A DNA stretch of 64,000 bases from Streptomyces sp. XM4193 (GTDB lineage: Bacteria; Actinomycetota; Actinomycetes; Streptomycetales; Streptomycetaceae): the NCBI RefSeq assembly GCF_023072595.1, contig NZ_JALLGK010000001.1, forward strand, positions 124,001 to 188,000. Direction: 5' to 3'. Made by a program: the position numbers and the translations under genes. Positions 1-10,171 of the stretch are shown piece by piece. Position 1 is the first letter of the stretch, and every line of letters starts with the position of its first letter. A model generated the notes under the pieces. It saw only the letters and a list, made by a program, of their open reading frames with translations. It had not been told where the DNA came from and ran no database searches.

Positions 1-377
1 CCGAGCTGAACAACTGCAACTCCGACTGGTCCGGCGGCAAGGTCGACGCCGCCACGGCCAAGGCGAACGCCCTGGTCACCATGTGGAAGCTCCAGGCCAT
101 GCGGCACGCCATGGGCGACAAGCCGATCACCGTCAACGGCGGCTTCCGCAGCGTCACCTGCAACAGCAACGTCGGCGGCGCCCCCAACAGCCGTCACATG
201 TACGGCCACGCGGCCGACCTCGGCGCCGGCTCGCAGGGCTTCTGCGCACTCGCCCTGGCCGCCCGCGACCACGGCTTCACCGAGATCCTGGGCCCGGGCT
301 TCCCGGGCCACGACGACCACACCCACCTCGCCGGCGGCTCCGGTCGCCACTGGTCGGCCCCCAGCTGCGGCATGTGA
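1..377 (+). CDS. Zinc D-Ala-D-Ala carboxypeptidase, peptidase M15 family (3' end only)
   Basis: The open frame runs in from the left edge (reading from base 3), so the N-terminus is missing. The visible 124 residues are the catalytic domain of the Streptomyces zinc D-Ala-D-Ala carboxypeptidase (M15A-like) group. Zinc ligands sit in SRHMYGHAADL (H-x6-D) and in the later DDHTHLAGG segment. Cysteines near the start, middle and extreme C-terminus fit a disulfide-rich secreted enzyme. Known members trim peptidoglycan stem peptides outside the cell. The signal peptide and any peptidoglycan-binding domain would lie upstream of the window. Confidence 0.85.
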   Translation, partial: ELNNCNSDWSGGKVDAATAKANALVTMWKLQAMRHAMGDKPITVNGGFRSVTCNSNVGGAPNSRHMYGHAADLGAGSQGFCALALAARDHGFTEILGPGFPGHDDHTHLAGGSGRHWSAPSCGM

Positions 378-716
378 CACCCCGTCCCGCTCCGCACAGC
401 TCGCGGTGAACGCACCACTCACGCCGAACGCCGAATGCTGAACGCCGTACACAGCACGCAGCACACGGCACGAGCACCGCACGCACCACCGCGAGCCCGC
501 GCAGCACCGCGGGGACCGTGCACCGCACGCATCACCACGCGCCCGTCCGGGACCTCCCGGGCGGGCGCGCCCGCGTCCGCGAGCACGTACGCTGCCCTCC
601 CGACTCCGTGCCGAGGCGGGCGAGTTCGCCCTGGTGCGACGAACCGGCACGGCTGCGCGCGGGCGGGCACCACCGGGTGCCGGACGGGCGGTGGGCGAGG
701 AGAGGTGTGGACAGCG
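378..716. other. Gene-free stretch between the carboxypeptidase and NUDIX genes
   Basis: About 340 bp rich in short ACGCCG/GCAC-type repeats. Reading frames here are arginine/proline shadows. I see no convincing terminator or promoter, apart from the GAGGAGAGG ribosome site at 697-705 that serves the NUDIX gene. Confidence 0.5.
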
Positions 717-1196
717 GTGAGGCGACTTCTGGCAAGGCTCTGGCACGCGACGCGCGGGCCGATTCAGTGGCGGGTGCTGTGGGTGGCGAACGCCAAGTTC
801 ATGGTCGGCGTCACCGGCGCGGTCCACGACGACGAGGGCCGCTTCCTGCTGCTCCGCCACCGGCTGTGGCCGCAGGACAGGCAGTGGGGCCTGCCGTCGG
901 GGTACGCGATCAGCGGTGAGGAGTTCTCCGAGACGGTGGTGCGCGAGGTGCGCGAGGAGACCGCCCTGGAGGTGCGTCCCGGCGGACTGATCTATCTGCG
1001 GAGCGGGTTCAGGCTGCGGCTCGAAGTCGCCTACGAGGCGCACTTCGTGGGCGGCACGATGCAGCTGGACCCCACCGAGATCCTCGACGCCGGCTGGTTC
1101 CTGCCGGACGAGCTGCCCGAGAACGTCCAGCCTGCCCACCGCGACCTGATCGCCCGGGTGCTCGAAGGGCAGGCCACGACGACCCCGGAGAGCTGA
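717..1196 (+). CDS. NUDIX hydrolase
   Basis: Protein of about 159 residues. The NUDIX box is clear: a G-x5-E arrangement around GYAISGEEFSE followed by REVREETALEV, which binds Mg2+ and hydrolyses a nucleoside-diphosphate-linked substrate. The substrate cannot be told from sequence. The start is uncertain: GTG at 717 lies 11 nt after GAGGAGAGG, while GTG at 705 overlaps that ribosome site. The frame stays open further upstream but becomes low-complexity there. It converges on the HTTM gene, with a hairpin between them. Confidence 0.8.
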   Translation: MRRLLARLWHATRGPIQWRVLWVANAKFMVGVTGAVHDDEGRFLLLRHRLWPQDRQWGLPSGYAISGEEFSETVVREVREETALEVRPGGLIYLRSGFRLRLEVAYEAHFVGGTMQLDPTEILDAGWFLPDELPENVQPAHRDLIARVLEGQATTTPES

Positions 1197-1218
1197 ACGC
1201 GCGGGCGCCGGTGCCGCG

Positions 1219-1256
1219 GCCCGGCGCCGGCCCCGTGAACACCACCGGCGCCGGGC
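1219..1256. terminator. Bidirectional hairpin between convergent genes
   Basis: A 12-bp perfect stem (GCCCGGCGCCGG and its complement) around a 14-nt loop, placed between the ends of the NUDIX gene (+) and the HTTM gene (-). There is no T-tract, which is common for Streptomyces terminators. Confidence 0.6.
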
Positions 1257-1415
1257 GCCGCCCCGTCGACACCCACCGCCACCCGGGCGCCGCCGGCAAC
1301 TCCGGCCGCAGCGCCCGTCGTTCGGGCCCCCGCCGCCCAGCTCCCGCCCGCTCCGGCCCGTACGCCGCGCTCCGGCCCGTACGGCACTGCGGCCCGCTAC
1401 GGCCCGTACGGCTGC

Positions 1416-2954
1416 TCAGCGGCTCTCGTCCGGCTCCTGCGATCCCGGGGGCTCCGCTTCCGGGCCCTTCGGCGGCGGGCCGCCCGCCGGCGGCGCACCC
1501 GTCCCGCCCACCGAGGGCGCACCCGCGCCGCCCGGGCCCGTCGGTCCCGCGGCCCTCGGCCCGGCGCCGTCGCCGGCCCCCGACCCGGTGCCGTCCGCGC
1601 CCGACGCAGCGGCCTCCGTCGGCGGTCGGGACACGGCCGCCTTCGAGGCGTGCGCGGGCTCCGCGACCGCGGCGGTCTCACCGGCCGGCGGACCGGCGGG
1701 CGAGGGCAGGATCGGCCAGGGGTCGCGCGGCGCCGACTTCTCCGCGCGCGGCCCTCTGCCCAGCCGCCCGAGCAGCCGTTCCCGCACTCCGCTCGCGCGT
1801 GCACCGAGCCACAGGAGGAAGACCGTGGGCAGGAAGACCGCGTCGGCGGCGATCATCGCCATGGAGAAGAACGGCAGTCCGAGCAGCACCGCGATCGAGA
1901 CATGCTCGACGATCATCAGTGCGAGCAGCACGTTCTTGATGCGGCGGTTGAAGAGCGTGAAGGGGAAGGCGACCTGCACCATCACCGTGCCGTAGGTGAT
2001 CACCATGACGATCAGCCCGCTGCTCGTCAGGATGTCGGCCAGCGCGGGGAACGGTGCGAAGTAGTCCAGGTGCAGCGGGTACCAGGTGGCGGTGCCGTCC
2101 TGCCAGCGCGAGCCCTGCACCTTGTACCAGCCGGCGGTGGCGTAGATCAGGCAGACCTCGGCCATGATGACCACCAGCGCCGCGTTGTGCGCGAGGTTGG
2201 CGACCGCGGTGGCGAGCGAGCGCGGCTCCCCGGTGCCGTGGAACTGCAGGAGGAACCAGCCGAGCTGGACGAACCACAGCGCCCAGAAGAAGAGCCCCCA
2301 CAGCAGCGTGAACAGTCCGAGCAGCGTGGGTATGCCGAGCGCGAAGCCGGTGAGGACGAGCAGCACCACACCGGTGCGGTCCAGTTGGGAGTCCGGATCG
2401 GCGCCGTCCCGCAGCGCGGCCTCGGTGCGCCGGGCCCGTCGGGCGTCCAGCGACCAGACCTGCGCACAGCGGGTGAAGATCAGGTAGAACGCCATCAGAT
2501 GGATGACGTTGTCGCCGCCGTCCCCCATGAAGACGCTGCGGTTCTGGAGCGAGAAGACACCGACCATGAAGAGCACCGACATGGTGCGCGTGCGCCAGCC
2601 CAGCAGCAGCGCGAGGCTCGCCGCGATCGCCCCGAAGTAGACCAGCTCGAACCACACCGCGCCGTCGGACCACAGCAGCACGGTGAACGCCTTGTTCCGC
2701 TCGACCAGTTGCTCGGCGAGGCTGAACGCCCAGGGCGATTCGGGCCCGTACAGCTCGTACCGGTGCGGGATCTCCCTGATCAGGAAGAAGAACCAGGTGG
2801 CGGCGACGCCGATCCGCAGGATGGCGGTCTGGTAGGGGCCCAGCGCGTGCGAGACCACGGTGAGGAAGTACCGCACCACGGCGGCGTCGAAGCGCGCACC
2901 GAGCTGACGCACGGTGGGGGGCTTCGACGCGACCGCGGCGGTCGGGCGGGTCAT
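1416..2954 (-). CDS. HTTM-domain multispanning membrane protein
   Basis: 512-residue membrane protein with several hydrophobic segments from about residue 25 to 370, followed by a 130-residue Pro/Ala/Gly-rich tail. The central region (LLLGWRTRTMSVLFM, then SVFMGDGGDNV and HLMAFYLIF) matches the HTTM domain, the transmembrane fold shared with vitamin-K-dependent gamma-carboxylase. Biochemical function in bacteria is unknown. The start overlaps the stop of the DUF5819 gene by 4 bp (ATGA), so the two are translationally coupled and probably form a complex. The pair is divergent from paaA. Confidence 0.8.
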   Translation of the reverse strand: MTRPTAAVASKPPTVRQLGARFDAAVVRYFLTVVSHALGPYQTAILRIGVAATWFFFLIREIPHRYELYGPESPWAFSLAEQLVERNKAFTVLLWSDGAVWFELVYFGAIAASLALLLGWRTRTMSVLFMVGVFSLQNRSVFMGDGGDNVIHLMAFYLIFTRCAQVWSLDARRARRTEAALRDGADPDSQLDRTGVVLLVLTGFALGIPTLLGLFTLLWGLFFWALWFVQLGWFLLQFHGTGEPRSLATAVANLAHNAALVVIMAEVCLIYATAGWYKVQGSRWQDGTATWYPLHLDYFAPFPALADILTSSGLIVMVITYGTVMVQVAFPFTLFNRRIKNVLLALMIVEHVSIAVLLGLPFFSMAMIAADAVFLPTVFLLWLGARASGVRERLLGRLGRGPRAEKSAPRDPWPILPSPAGPPAGETAAVAEPAHASKAAVSRPPTEAAASGADGTGSGAGDGAGPRAAGPTGPGGAGAPSVGGTGAPPAGGPPPKGPEAEPPGSQEPDESR

Positions 2955-3976
2955 CGTGCGGCCTCCGGTACGTCGGCGCCGGTGACCGGCAACCAGTGCA
3001 GGGTGCGGTACTTGGTCTCGTCCTTGACCGTCTCGCCGCTCCACGGCGGGGGCTGGACGGGCGTGGTCGCCGAGCGCAGCTGGATGCGCTGCACGGTGCT
3101 CGGGTCCAGGCCCTTGTGCTCGGCGAGCCGGAGCATCGCGATGCGCTTGACGTAGGTCTCGGAGAGCAGGCCGCGCGGCCCGGTCGGCTCGTTCTGGGCG
3201 TCGTGCGAACCGGTGAAGAAGTCCCAGGCGCGCCGGAGTTCGTTCTGCGCGGTGTGGCTCGGCAGCAGGTTGCCGCGGATGTCCTCGGCGTCGAAGGCGG
3301 TGAGGTCCACCCAGTCACCGCGCTCCCGCTCGCCGGAGGGCCCCCGGGTCTCCACCCGTGCGTGCACCGCGATGTTGTGCTGGAGCGGATTGGGCGCGAA
3401 CAGCTTCCAGTTCTGCTCGAACTCCGGATAGATGTAGCCGTCGATCGCCTCCTCGTACTGCCGGGAGACGGTGTTGGGGGGCGCGACGTGCAGGAAGACC
3501 ATGCCCAGATGCACCAGCACCCCGGCGGCCAGCAGCGAGAGCACACCGATCAGCACCGCGGAGGAGGAGGTGCTGAGCACCAGATTGCCGCGGGCGTCAC
3601 GCCGGGGCGGACGCGGTGGGCCGGACGGCTCCGGGGCCGCGCCGGACGGCGGCTCGTTCGACGGCGACTCGCCGGACGGCGGGGCGGACGGCTCCGCCGT
3701 CGGCACGGCGGGCTGCGGCGGTCCCGTCGCGGCGGCCGTCCCGCGGCGCTCGTCGGCCGACTCGGCTTCCGCCCCCGCGGCCGTGCCCGCCCGGTCCGCC
3801 GTGCCCGCCCGGTCCGCCGTGCCCGCCCCGTCCGCCGTGGCCGCCCTGTCGGCCCCGTCGGCCCCGGCCGGCTGTCGCTCGTCCGCCGCGGCGGCCGTCG
3901 GCCCGTCGGTGTCCGGCCCCTCGCCCGGTCCCTCGCCCCGCGAGCGGCGCTCGGGCGGCTCTGGGTCTCGCTGCAT
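2951..3976 (-). CDS. DUF5819 family membrane-anchored protein
   Basis: 341 residues. Residues 1 to about 110 are disordered and contain repeated GTADRA-type units; the DNA shows an 18-bp tandem repeat near 3782-3840. One transmembrane helix (about 125-147) is followed by an extracytoplasmic domain with [17 protein letters not shown], typical of DUF5819. The family commonly sits beside an HTTM gene, as here. ATG at 3976 follows a GGGGACGAG-type ribosome site. Function unknown; a role as partner of the HTTM protein is inferred. Confidence 0.75.
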   Translation of the reverse strand: MQRDPEPPERRSRGEGPGEGPDTDGPTAAAADERQPAGADGADRAATADGAGTADRAGTADRAGTAAGAEAESADERRGTAAATGPPQPAVPTAEPSAPPSGESPSNEPPSGAAPEPSGPPRPPRRDARGNLVLSTSSSAVLIGVLSLLAAGVLVHLGMVFLHVAPPNTVSRQYEEAIDGYIYPEFEQNWKLFAPNPLQHNIAVHARVETRGPSGERERGDWVDLTAFDAEDIRGNLLPSHTAQNELRRAWDFFTGSHDAQNEPTGPRGLLSETYVKRIAMLRLAEHKGLDPSTVQRIQLRSATTPVQPPPWSGETVKDETKYRTLHWLPVTGADVPEAAR

Positions 3977-4055
3977 CTCGTCCCCGGTTTCCTCGGTCTG
4001 CTCCCCAGAGGTTAGCCACCGTCTTGACACCCTGTACCGCCGCCGCCCACCATTG

Positions 4056-4075
4056 AACCGAACGATCGGTCGGTT
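4056..4075. promoter_or_regulatory. PaaR-type TetR operator upstream of paaA
   Basis: A near-perfect 20-bp palindrome whose core ACCGAACGATCGGT (4057-4070) fits the ACCG-NN-CG-NN-CGGT pattern known for the TetR-family phenylacetate repressor PaaR. It lies about 30 bp before the paaA start and just downstream of a TTGACA hexamer at 4024-4029. It probably represses paaABCDE until phenylacetyl-CoA is present. It could also affect the divergent DUF5819 gene. No paaR gene is in the window. Confidence 0.75.
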
Positions 4076-4103
4076 GGATTGCCGCGGGCAAGGGAGCTCA
4101 GCC

Positions 4104-5224
<1,121 letters not shown>

Positions 5225-5228
<4 letters not shown>

Positions 5229-5539
5229 CGGTCGAACAGCCCAACACCCCCTCTCCGCAGGCCGGTTGGCCGCTGTGGGAGGTGTTCGTACGGTCCCGTC
5301 GCGGGCTGTCGCACACCCACGTCGGCAGTCTGCACGCGCCGGACGCCGCACTCGCACTGCGCAACGCCCGCGACCTCTACACCCGCCGCAGCGAGGGCGT
5401 ATCGCTGTGGGTGGTGCCGTCCGCGCAGATCACCGCCTCCTCGCCGGACGAGAAGGACCCGTTCTTCGAACCGGCGGGCGACAAGCCCTACCGGCATCCG
5501 ACGTTCTACGAGGTGCCCGAGGGGGTCCGGAACCTGTGA
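5225..5539 (+). CDS. paaB: Phenylacetyl-CoA epoxidase subunit PaaB
   Basis: 104-residue small subunit. The sequence [20 protein letters not shown] followed by [18 protein letters not shown] is diagnostic of PaaB, which bridges PaaA/PaaC heterodimers in the multicomponent epoxidase. Coupled to paaA (ATGA) and to paaC (GTGA), so the three subunits are probably made in balance. Confidence 0.95.
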
Positions 5540-6288
5540 GCGCACACGAGCAGCCGCCCGGAGGCGGCACCGCACCGGGCCCGCAGCGACGGGCCGCGCT
5601 GGCGCTGGGCGACGACGCGCTGGTGCTCGCCCAGCGGCTGGGGGAGTGGGCCGGTCACGCGCCCGTGCTGGAGGAGGACGTCGCGCTGTCCAACATCGCG
5701 CTCGACCTGCTCGGCCAGGCCCGCACCCTGCTCTCGCTGGCCGGCGACGAGGACGAGCTGGCGTATCTGCGCGAGGAGCGCGAGTTCCGCAACGTCCAGC
5801 TGGTCGAGCAGCCCAACGGCGACTTCGCCCGCACCATCGCGCGCCAGTTGTACTTCTCCGTCCACCAGGAGCTGCTGTACGGCCAACTGGCGGGCGGGCG
5901 GGGCGAGTTGGCGGAGCTGGCGGCCAAGGCCGTGAAGGAGACCGCCTACCACCGCGACCACGCCGAGCAGTGGACGCTGCGGCTCGGCGACGGCACGGCC
6001 GAGAGCAGGCGGCGGATGCAGAGCGCGCTGGACGGCCTGTGGCGCTACACCGGTGAGCTGTTCCAGCCCGTCGAAGGGGTGCCTGCCGACTGGGAGGCGC
6101 TGGCGAGCGGCTGGCGGAACGTCGTCGGCGCGGTGATCGAGCAGGCGGCACTGACCGTGCCCGAGGGACCGCAGTCCTCGGCCTGGTCGGCCGGTGCGGG
6201 CCGACAGGGCGTGCACACCGAGTCGTTCGGGCGGATGCTGGCGGAGATGCAGCATCTGCACCGCAGCCACCCGGGGGCGTCGTGGTGA
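5536..6288 (+). CDS. paaC: Phenylacetyl-CoA epoxidase structural subunit PaaC
   Basis: 250 residues. Ferritin-like partner of PaaA, all-helical, with the family sequences NIALDLLGQARTLLSLAGDE and VKETAYHRDHAEQW. PaaC keeps the fold but acts mainly as a scaffold for the active PaaA. GTG start within the GTGA overlap with paaB; the stop overlaps paaD. Confidence 0.95.
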   Translation: MSAHEQPPGGGTAPGPQRRAALALGDDALVLAQRLGEWAGHAPVLEEDVALSNIALDLLGQARTLLSLAGDEDELAYLREEREFRNVQLVEQPNGDFARTIARQLYFSVHQELLYGQLAGGRGELAELAAKAVKETAYHRDHAEQWTLRLGDGTAESRRRMQSALDGLWRYTGELFQPVEGVPADWEALASGWRNVVGAVIEQAALTVPEGPQSSAWSAGAGRQGVHTESFGRMLAEMQHLHRSHPGASW

Positions 6289-6869
6289 CGCGGACGGCCC
6301 GGCCGAACCACCACGGCCCCCGCACCCCCGAGGCCCCGGCCCCGCACACGGCGGAGGCGCCGCACGCGCCGGAGGCGGAGGCGCTGGAGGCGGAGGCGCT
6401 GGCGCTGGCCGGGGCGGTGCCGGACCCGGAGCTGCCGCAGCTCGGCCTCGCCGACCTGGGCGTGCTGCGGGGCGTCGTCCGGCACCGGGACGGCGTCACG
6501 GAGGTCCGCCTCACCCCCACCTACACCGGCTGTCCCGCCGTGGAGACGATGGCCGAGGACATCCGGGAGGCCCTGTCCGCGGAACGCTTCGGCACCGTGC
6601 GGGTGGTGCGGGTGCTCTCCCCCGCGTGGACCACCGACGACATCACCGAAGAGGGACGACGCAAGCTCGCCGAGGCCGGTATCGCGCCGCCGCGTCCCGG
6701 CGGCCCGGCCGCCGACGGGCCCGTACCGCTGTCGCTGGCGATCCGCTGCCCGAACTGCGGCAGCGTGGACACCGAGTTGCTCAGCCGCTTCTCCTCCACC
6801 GCCTGCAAGGCCCTGCGGCGCTGCACCTCCTGCCGCGAGCCGTTCGACCACTTCAAGGAACTGCTGTGA
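6285..6869 (+). CDS. paaD: PaaD, Fe-S maturation factor of the phenylacetyl-CoA epoxidase
   Basis: About 194 residues. The N-terminal 40 residues are Ala/Glu/Pro-rich and nonconserved. The core (about 45-120) is a MIP18/DUF59-like domain with VPDPELPQLGLADLGVLRGV and PTYTGCPAVETM. The C-terminus carries CPNCGS and CTSC, a four-cysteine zinc- or iron-type knuckle found in PaaD. It is thought to help assemble the paa system's Fe-S or iron centre. GTG at 6282 or 6285; 6285 gives a GTGA overlap with paaC. Confidence 0.9.
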   Translation: MTRTARPNHHGPRTPEAPAPHTAEAPHAPEAEALEAEALALAGAVPDPELPQLGLADLGVLRGVVRHRDGVTEVRLTPTYTGCPAVETMAEDIREALSAERFGTVRVVRVLSPAWTTDDITEEGRRKLAEAGIAPPRPGGPAADGPVPLSLAIRCPNCGSVDTELLSRFSSTACKALRRCTSCREPFDHFKELL

Positions 6870-7930
6870 TCTTTCATCCGCTGCGGGTTGCCGAGGTCGA
6901 GCCGCTCACCGACGACGCGGTCCGGATCACCTTCGAGGTGCCGCCGGAGCTGTGGGAGACGTTCCGCCACCGCCCCGGTCAGCACCTGAATCTGCGCCAC
7001 CGCGACACCGACGGCCGGGAGGTGCGCCGCTCGTACTCGATCTGCGCACCCGCCACGGCCGCACCGGCCGCGCCCCTGCTGCGGATCGGCGTACGGCGGG
7101 TCGAGGACGGGGTGTTCTCGACCTACGCGCTCAAGGAGCTGGCGGCGGGCGACACCGTCGAGGCGATGCCTCCCACCGGACGCTTTGTGCTGGAGCCGCG
7201 GCCCGGCCACTTCGCCGCGGTGGTCGGCGGCAGCGGCATCACGCCCGTGCTCTCCATCGCCGCCACGCTGCTGGAGCGGGAGCCCGGAGCGCGCTTCTGC
7301 CTGGTGCGCAGCGACCGGACGGTGGCCTCCACGATGTTCCTGGAGGAGACGGCGGAGCTCAAGGACCGGTATCCCGACCGGTTCCAGCTGGTCAACGCGC
7401 TCTCCCGGGAGGAGCAGCACGCCGGTCTGCCGTCCGGCCGGCTGGACGAGGAGCGGCTGGCCGCACTGCTGCCCGCGCTGCTGCCGGTCCCGGAGGTGGA
7501 CGGCTGGTTCCTCTGCGGGCCGCTCGGACTGATCCGCTCGACCGAGGCCGTGCTCTCGGCGCTCGGAGTGGCGCGGGAGCGGGTGCACCAGGAGGTGTTC
7601 CACGCCGGCGAGGAGACCGTGGCCGCGCCCCCGGGCGGCTGGACCGCGCCGGGCGGCGCCACCGTCACCGCGACCCTGGACGGCCGCAGCGGCAGTTGGC
7701 CGGTGCGGGACGGCGAGACCGTGCTGGAGACCGTGCTGCGCAACCGCGCCGACGCCCCGTACGCCTGCAAGGGCGGTGTGTGCGGCACCTGCCGGGTGCG
7801 CGTGACCGCCGGCGAGGTGCGGATGGAGCGCAACTACGCGCTGGAGGAGGAGGAGTTGGCGTCCGGGTACGCGCTGGCCTGCCAGTCCCACCCGGCCACC
7901 GCGGCGGTCTCGGTGGACTTCGACGCCTGA
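6866..7930 (+). CDS. paaE: PaaE, NADPH-dependent ferredoxin-type reductase of the epoxidase
   Basis: 354 residues in three modules: an FAD-binding beta-barrel with RRSYSIC (about 53-60), an NAD(P)-binding domain with VVGGSGITPVLSI (about 117-130), and a C-terminal plant-type 2Fe-2S domain with ligands C301, C306, C309 and C339. It passes electrons from NADPH to the PaaA diiron centre. GTG start overlapping paaD, end of the operon. Confidence 0.95.
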   Translation: MIFHPLRVAEVEPLTDDAVRITFEVPPELWETFRHRPGQHLNLRHRDTDGREVRRSYSICAPATAAPAAPLLRIGVRRVEDGVFSTYALKELAAGDTVEAMPPTGRFVLEPRPGHFAAVVGGSGITPVLSIAATLLEREPGARFCLVRSDRTVASTMFLEETAELKDRYPDRFQLVNALSREEQHAGLPSGRLDEERLAALLPALLPVPEVDGWFLCGPLGLIRSTEAVLSALGVARERVHQEVFHAGEETVAAPPGGWTAPGGATVTATLDGRSGSWPVRDGETVLETVLRNRADAPYACKGGVCGTCRVRVTAGEVRMERNYALEEEELASGYALACQSHPATAAVSVDFDA

Positions 7931-8121
7931 CGCGCCCCCGGCGTCACCCCCGGCGCCGGGCCGCGGCAGGGACGCGTACGCGCGCCCCGACTCCCGCACC
8001 CCCGGGGGACGTTCACCGCGGGGGCGTTCACGCCGAGCGCGTACGGCGCGGGGCCCGGGGCGCACACGGCTCGTGCGCCGCGTACCGCGCATGGCTCACG
8101 GCGCGTACGGCGCAGGGCCGT

Positions 8122-8463
8122 TCACAGTACGAACGGGTCGCCGCTGTCGCTGGTCATCGGCCGGTTCGCGGCGTCCCAGGCGAGCATTCCGCCGTCGACG
8201 TTGACCGCGTCGAAGCCCTGCTGCACCAGGTACTGCGTGACCCGGGCGGAGCGTCCGCCGACCCGGCACATCACGAACACCCGCCCGTCGCCCGCCCGTT
8301 CGGCGACCTCGCCGAACCGTGCCACGAACTCGCCCATGGGTACGTGGAACGCGCCCTCGACGTGCCCGGCCGCCCACTCGTCCGGTTCGCGGACGTCCAA
8401 CAGCAGCCCGTCGGCGGGCACTTCACCGGCGGTCACGGTCGGTACCTGCTGTCCGAACGACAT
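8122..8463 (-). CDS. Single-domain rhodanese
   Basis: 113-residue rhodanese-like sulfurtransferase. The active-site loop CRVGGRS contains the catalytic cysteine, preceded by the conserved LLLDVREPDEWAAGHVEGA. It probably carries a persulfide, but donor and acceptor are unknown. It starts 1 bp after the J-domain gene ends, so the two are one transcription unit. Confidence 0.9.
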   Translation of the reverse strand: MSFGQQVPTVTAGEVPADGLLLDVREPDEWAAGHVEGAFHVPMGEFVARFGEVAERAGDGRVFVMCRVGGRSARVTQYLVQQGFDAVNVDGGMLAWDAANRPMTSDSGDPFVL

Positions 8464-8464
8464 A

Positions 8465-9463
8465 TCAGCTGCGCCTCTCGTCTGTGTGGTCGTGTGCGGT
8501 GTGCTCCCCCGCGGCGGCATGCGCCGCGGTCCCGGAGCCGGGCCCGGCGCCCGCGGAGGAGACGGCGTCCGCGGAGTCGGTGTCCGCGGACACGGCGTCG
8601 GCGGATACGGCGTCGCCGGAGGAGACGGTGTCGGCGGCGGGGCGCTCGTGCGGGGTGTGCCCGTCGGCCTCGCGGTTCAGCTCGGCGAGCCGGGCCTCCT
8701 TCCGGGCCACCTGGGCGTGCAGCTCCTCGGAGATCTCCTCCAGCAGTCCGTCCGGGTCGTCGGCGGCGAGCTTGAGCATCGAGCCGATCGCGCTCTCCTC
8801 CAACTCCCTGACCTGCTGCGCCAACCAGTCCTTGCGCTGGGCCAGCCACTCCAGCCGGGCGTACAGCTCCTCGGCGCGGGTGAGCAGGTCCGGCGCCTCG
8901 CGGGGGCCGGTCGCCCACTCCTCGGCGAGCGCCGCCAGCTGCGCCTCGTCGCCGTCGGCGTAGGCGCGGTTGACCCGGACGATGAACTCCTCGCGGCGGG
9001 ACCGCTCCTCGGGGTCCGCGCTCAGGTCGGGGTGCGCCTGGCGGACCAGGTCGCGGTAGATCCTGCGGGCCTCCTCGCTCGCCCTGACCCGCTTCGGCGG
9101 AGCCACCTGCTCGCCGGTCAGCATCGCCAGCGCCTCCGGCGACATGCCGTCCTCCTGCACCCAGCCGCCGAGCAGGTCGTCCAGGCCGGGCATCGGAGCG
9201 ATCGCGGCACGCGCGTTGCGGGCGGCCAGCAGGTCCGCGGGGTCGCCGGTACGGGCGGCGACGGCTTCCGCGATCAACGCGTCCAGCTCGTCCATGCGCC
9301 GGTAGACCGGGCCGAGGCGCTGGTGGTGCAGCCGGGAGAAGTTGTCGACCTCGATGCGGAAGGTGTCGACCGCGATCTCGTACTCGATCAACGCTGTCTC
9401 GGCGGCGCGTACCGCCCGCGCCAACCGGTCGGTGGCGGGCTCTTCGCTGCGCTCATTGCTCAC
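8465..9463 (-). CDS. J-domain protein with long helical flanks
   Basis: 332 residues. The J-domain (about 147-190) contains RRIYRDLVRQAHPDLS with the essential HPD tripeptide, so it can be expected to stimulate a DnaK-type chaperone. It is flanked by charged alpha-helical, coiled-coil-like segments. The C-terminal 60 residues are Ala/Ser/Asp repeats (SADAVSADTDSADAVSS). No zinc finger or DnaJ C-terminal domain is present, so it is not housekeeping DnaJ. GTG start. Client and partner are unknown. Confidence 0.8.
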   Translation of the reverse strand: MSNERSEEPATDRLARAVRAAETALIEYEIAVDTFRIEVDNFSRLHHQRLGPVYRRMDELDALIAEAVAARTGDPADLLAARNARAAIAPMPGLDDLLGGWVQEDGMSPEALAMLTGEQVAPPKRVRASEEARRIYRDLVRQAHPDLSADPEERSRREEFIVRVNRAYADGDEAQLAALAEEWATGPREAPDLLTRAEELYARLEWLAQRKDWLAQQVRELEESAIGSMLKLAADDPDGLLEEISEELHAQVARKEARLAELNREADGHTPHERPAADTVSSGDAVSADAVSADTDSADAVSSAGAGPGSGTAAHAAAGEHTAHDHTDERRS

Positions 9464-9580
9464 CGGGCCACCCTACGCAACCGGCGGAACCGGCCGCCGG
9501 GCTCCCCGCGACAGCGCTCCTCGCGGACCTCGCGACCGCCCCCACCGCGACGCCCCCACCGCGAGCGCCGGACAGCCGAG

Positions 9581-9617
9581 ACGACAGCCGACAGCCGACA
9601 GCCGACAGCCGACAGCG
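9581..9617. repeat. 7-bp tandem repeat (GCCGACA)n
   Basis: About five near-perfect copies of GCCGACA between the J-domain gene start and the HxlR gene end. Noncoding, and no clear function. Confidence 0.75.
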
Positions 9618-9664
9618 CGAACCGACCGGCTCACCGGCCGGGCAGCGCGAACCGGTCCGGCCCG

Positions 9665-10066
9665 CTACTCCCGGAACGCGTCCGGGCACTTGCCCTCGGC
9701 GCCGGGGAGGTGCTCCTCGGCCCAGCTGGTCAGCGCGACCATCGCGGGCTTCAGCGCCATCCCGGCCTCGGTGAGTCGGTAGGAGACCCGCAACGGCGGG
9801 CCCTCCTCCACGCTGCGCCGGACCAGACCGAGGCCGGCCAGCTCGGCCAGCCGGTCGGAGAGCATCCGCTCGCTGATACCGGGCACCGCTCTCCGAAGCT
9901 CGGTGAAGTGGCCCGGACCTGTCATCAACGCGGCCAGCACCATCCCGCTCCACCGCTTGCCCAGCACGGCGAAGACATGGCTCACCGCGATCTCGGGCGC
10001 CGAGCAGCCACCGGGCTGCCCCGCGTCGCGCACGCCCTCGGCGGAGGGCTCTCTCTGCTTGGCCAT
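9665..10066 (-). CDS. HxlR-family transcriptional regulator
   Basis: 133-residue winged-helix protein. FAVLGKRWSGMVLAALMTGP and FTELRRAVPGISERMLSDRL are the hallmark HxlR helices. A Cys near the N-terminus (GGCSAPEIAVSHVF) sits where YodB/QorR-type members have their redox- or electrophile-sensing cysteine. It is divergent from the azoreductase gene, a classic regulator-target layout. ATG at 10066 is preferred; GTG at 10090 is possible. Confidence 0.88.
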   Translation of the reverse strand: MAKQREPSAEGVRDAGQPGGCSAPEIAVSHVFAVLGKRWSGMVLAALMTGPGHFTELRRAVPGISERMLSDRLAELAGLGLVRRSVEEGPPLRVSYRLTEAGMALKPAMVALTSWAEEHLPGAEGKCPDAFRE

Positions 10067-10095
10067 GCCCCCAGGGTACTGGAACCACACAAGCG

Positions 10096-10108
10096 ACTTT
10101 CAAAAAGT
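10096..10108. promoter_or_regulatory. Probable HxlR operator in the divergent promoter
   Basis: Perfect inverted repeat ACTTT-CAA-AAAGT followed by AAGTAGCTGTGTTACC, in a locally AT-rich spot between the HxlR and azoreductase genes. The arrangement resembles operators of YodB/QorR-type HxlR repressors, which control quinone and azo reductases. Confidence 0.6.
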
Positions 10109-10171
10109 AAGTAGCTGTGTTACCAATAGAGACATCGGAAACGTCATTCCCTTACGAAGGAGCCACCCCTC

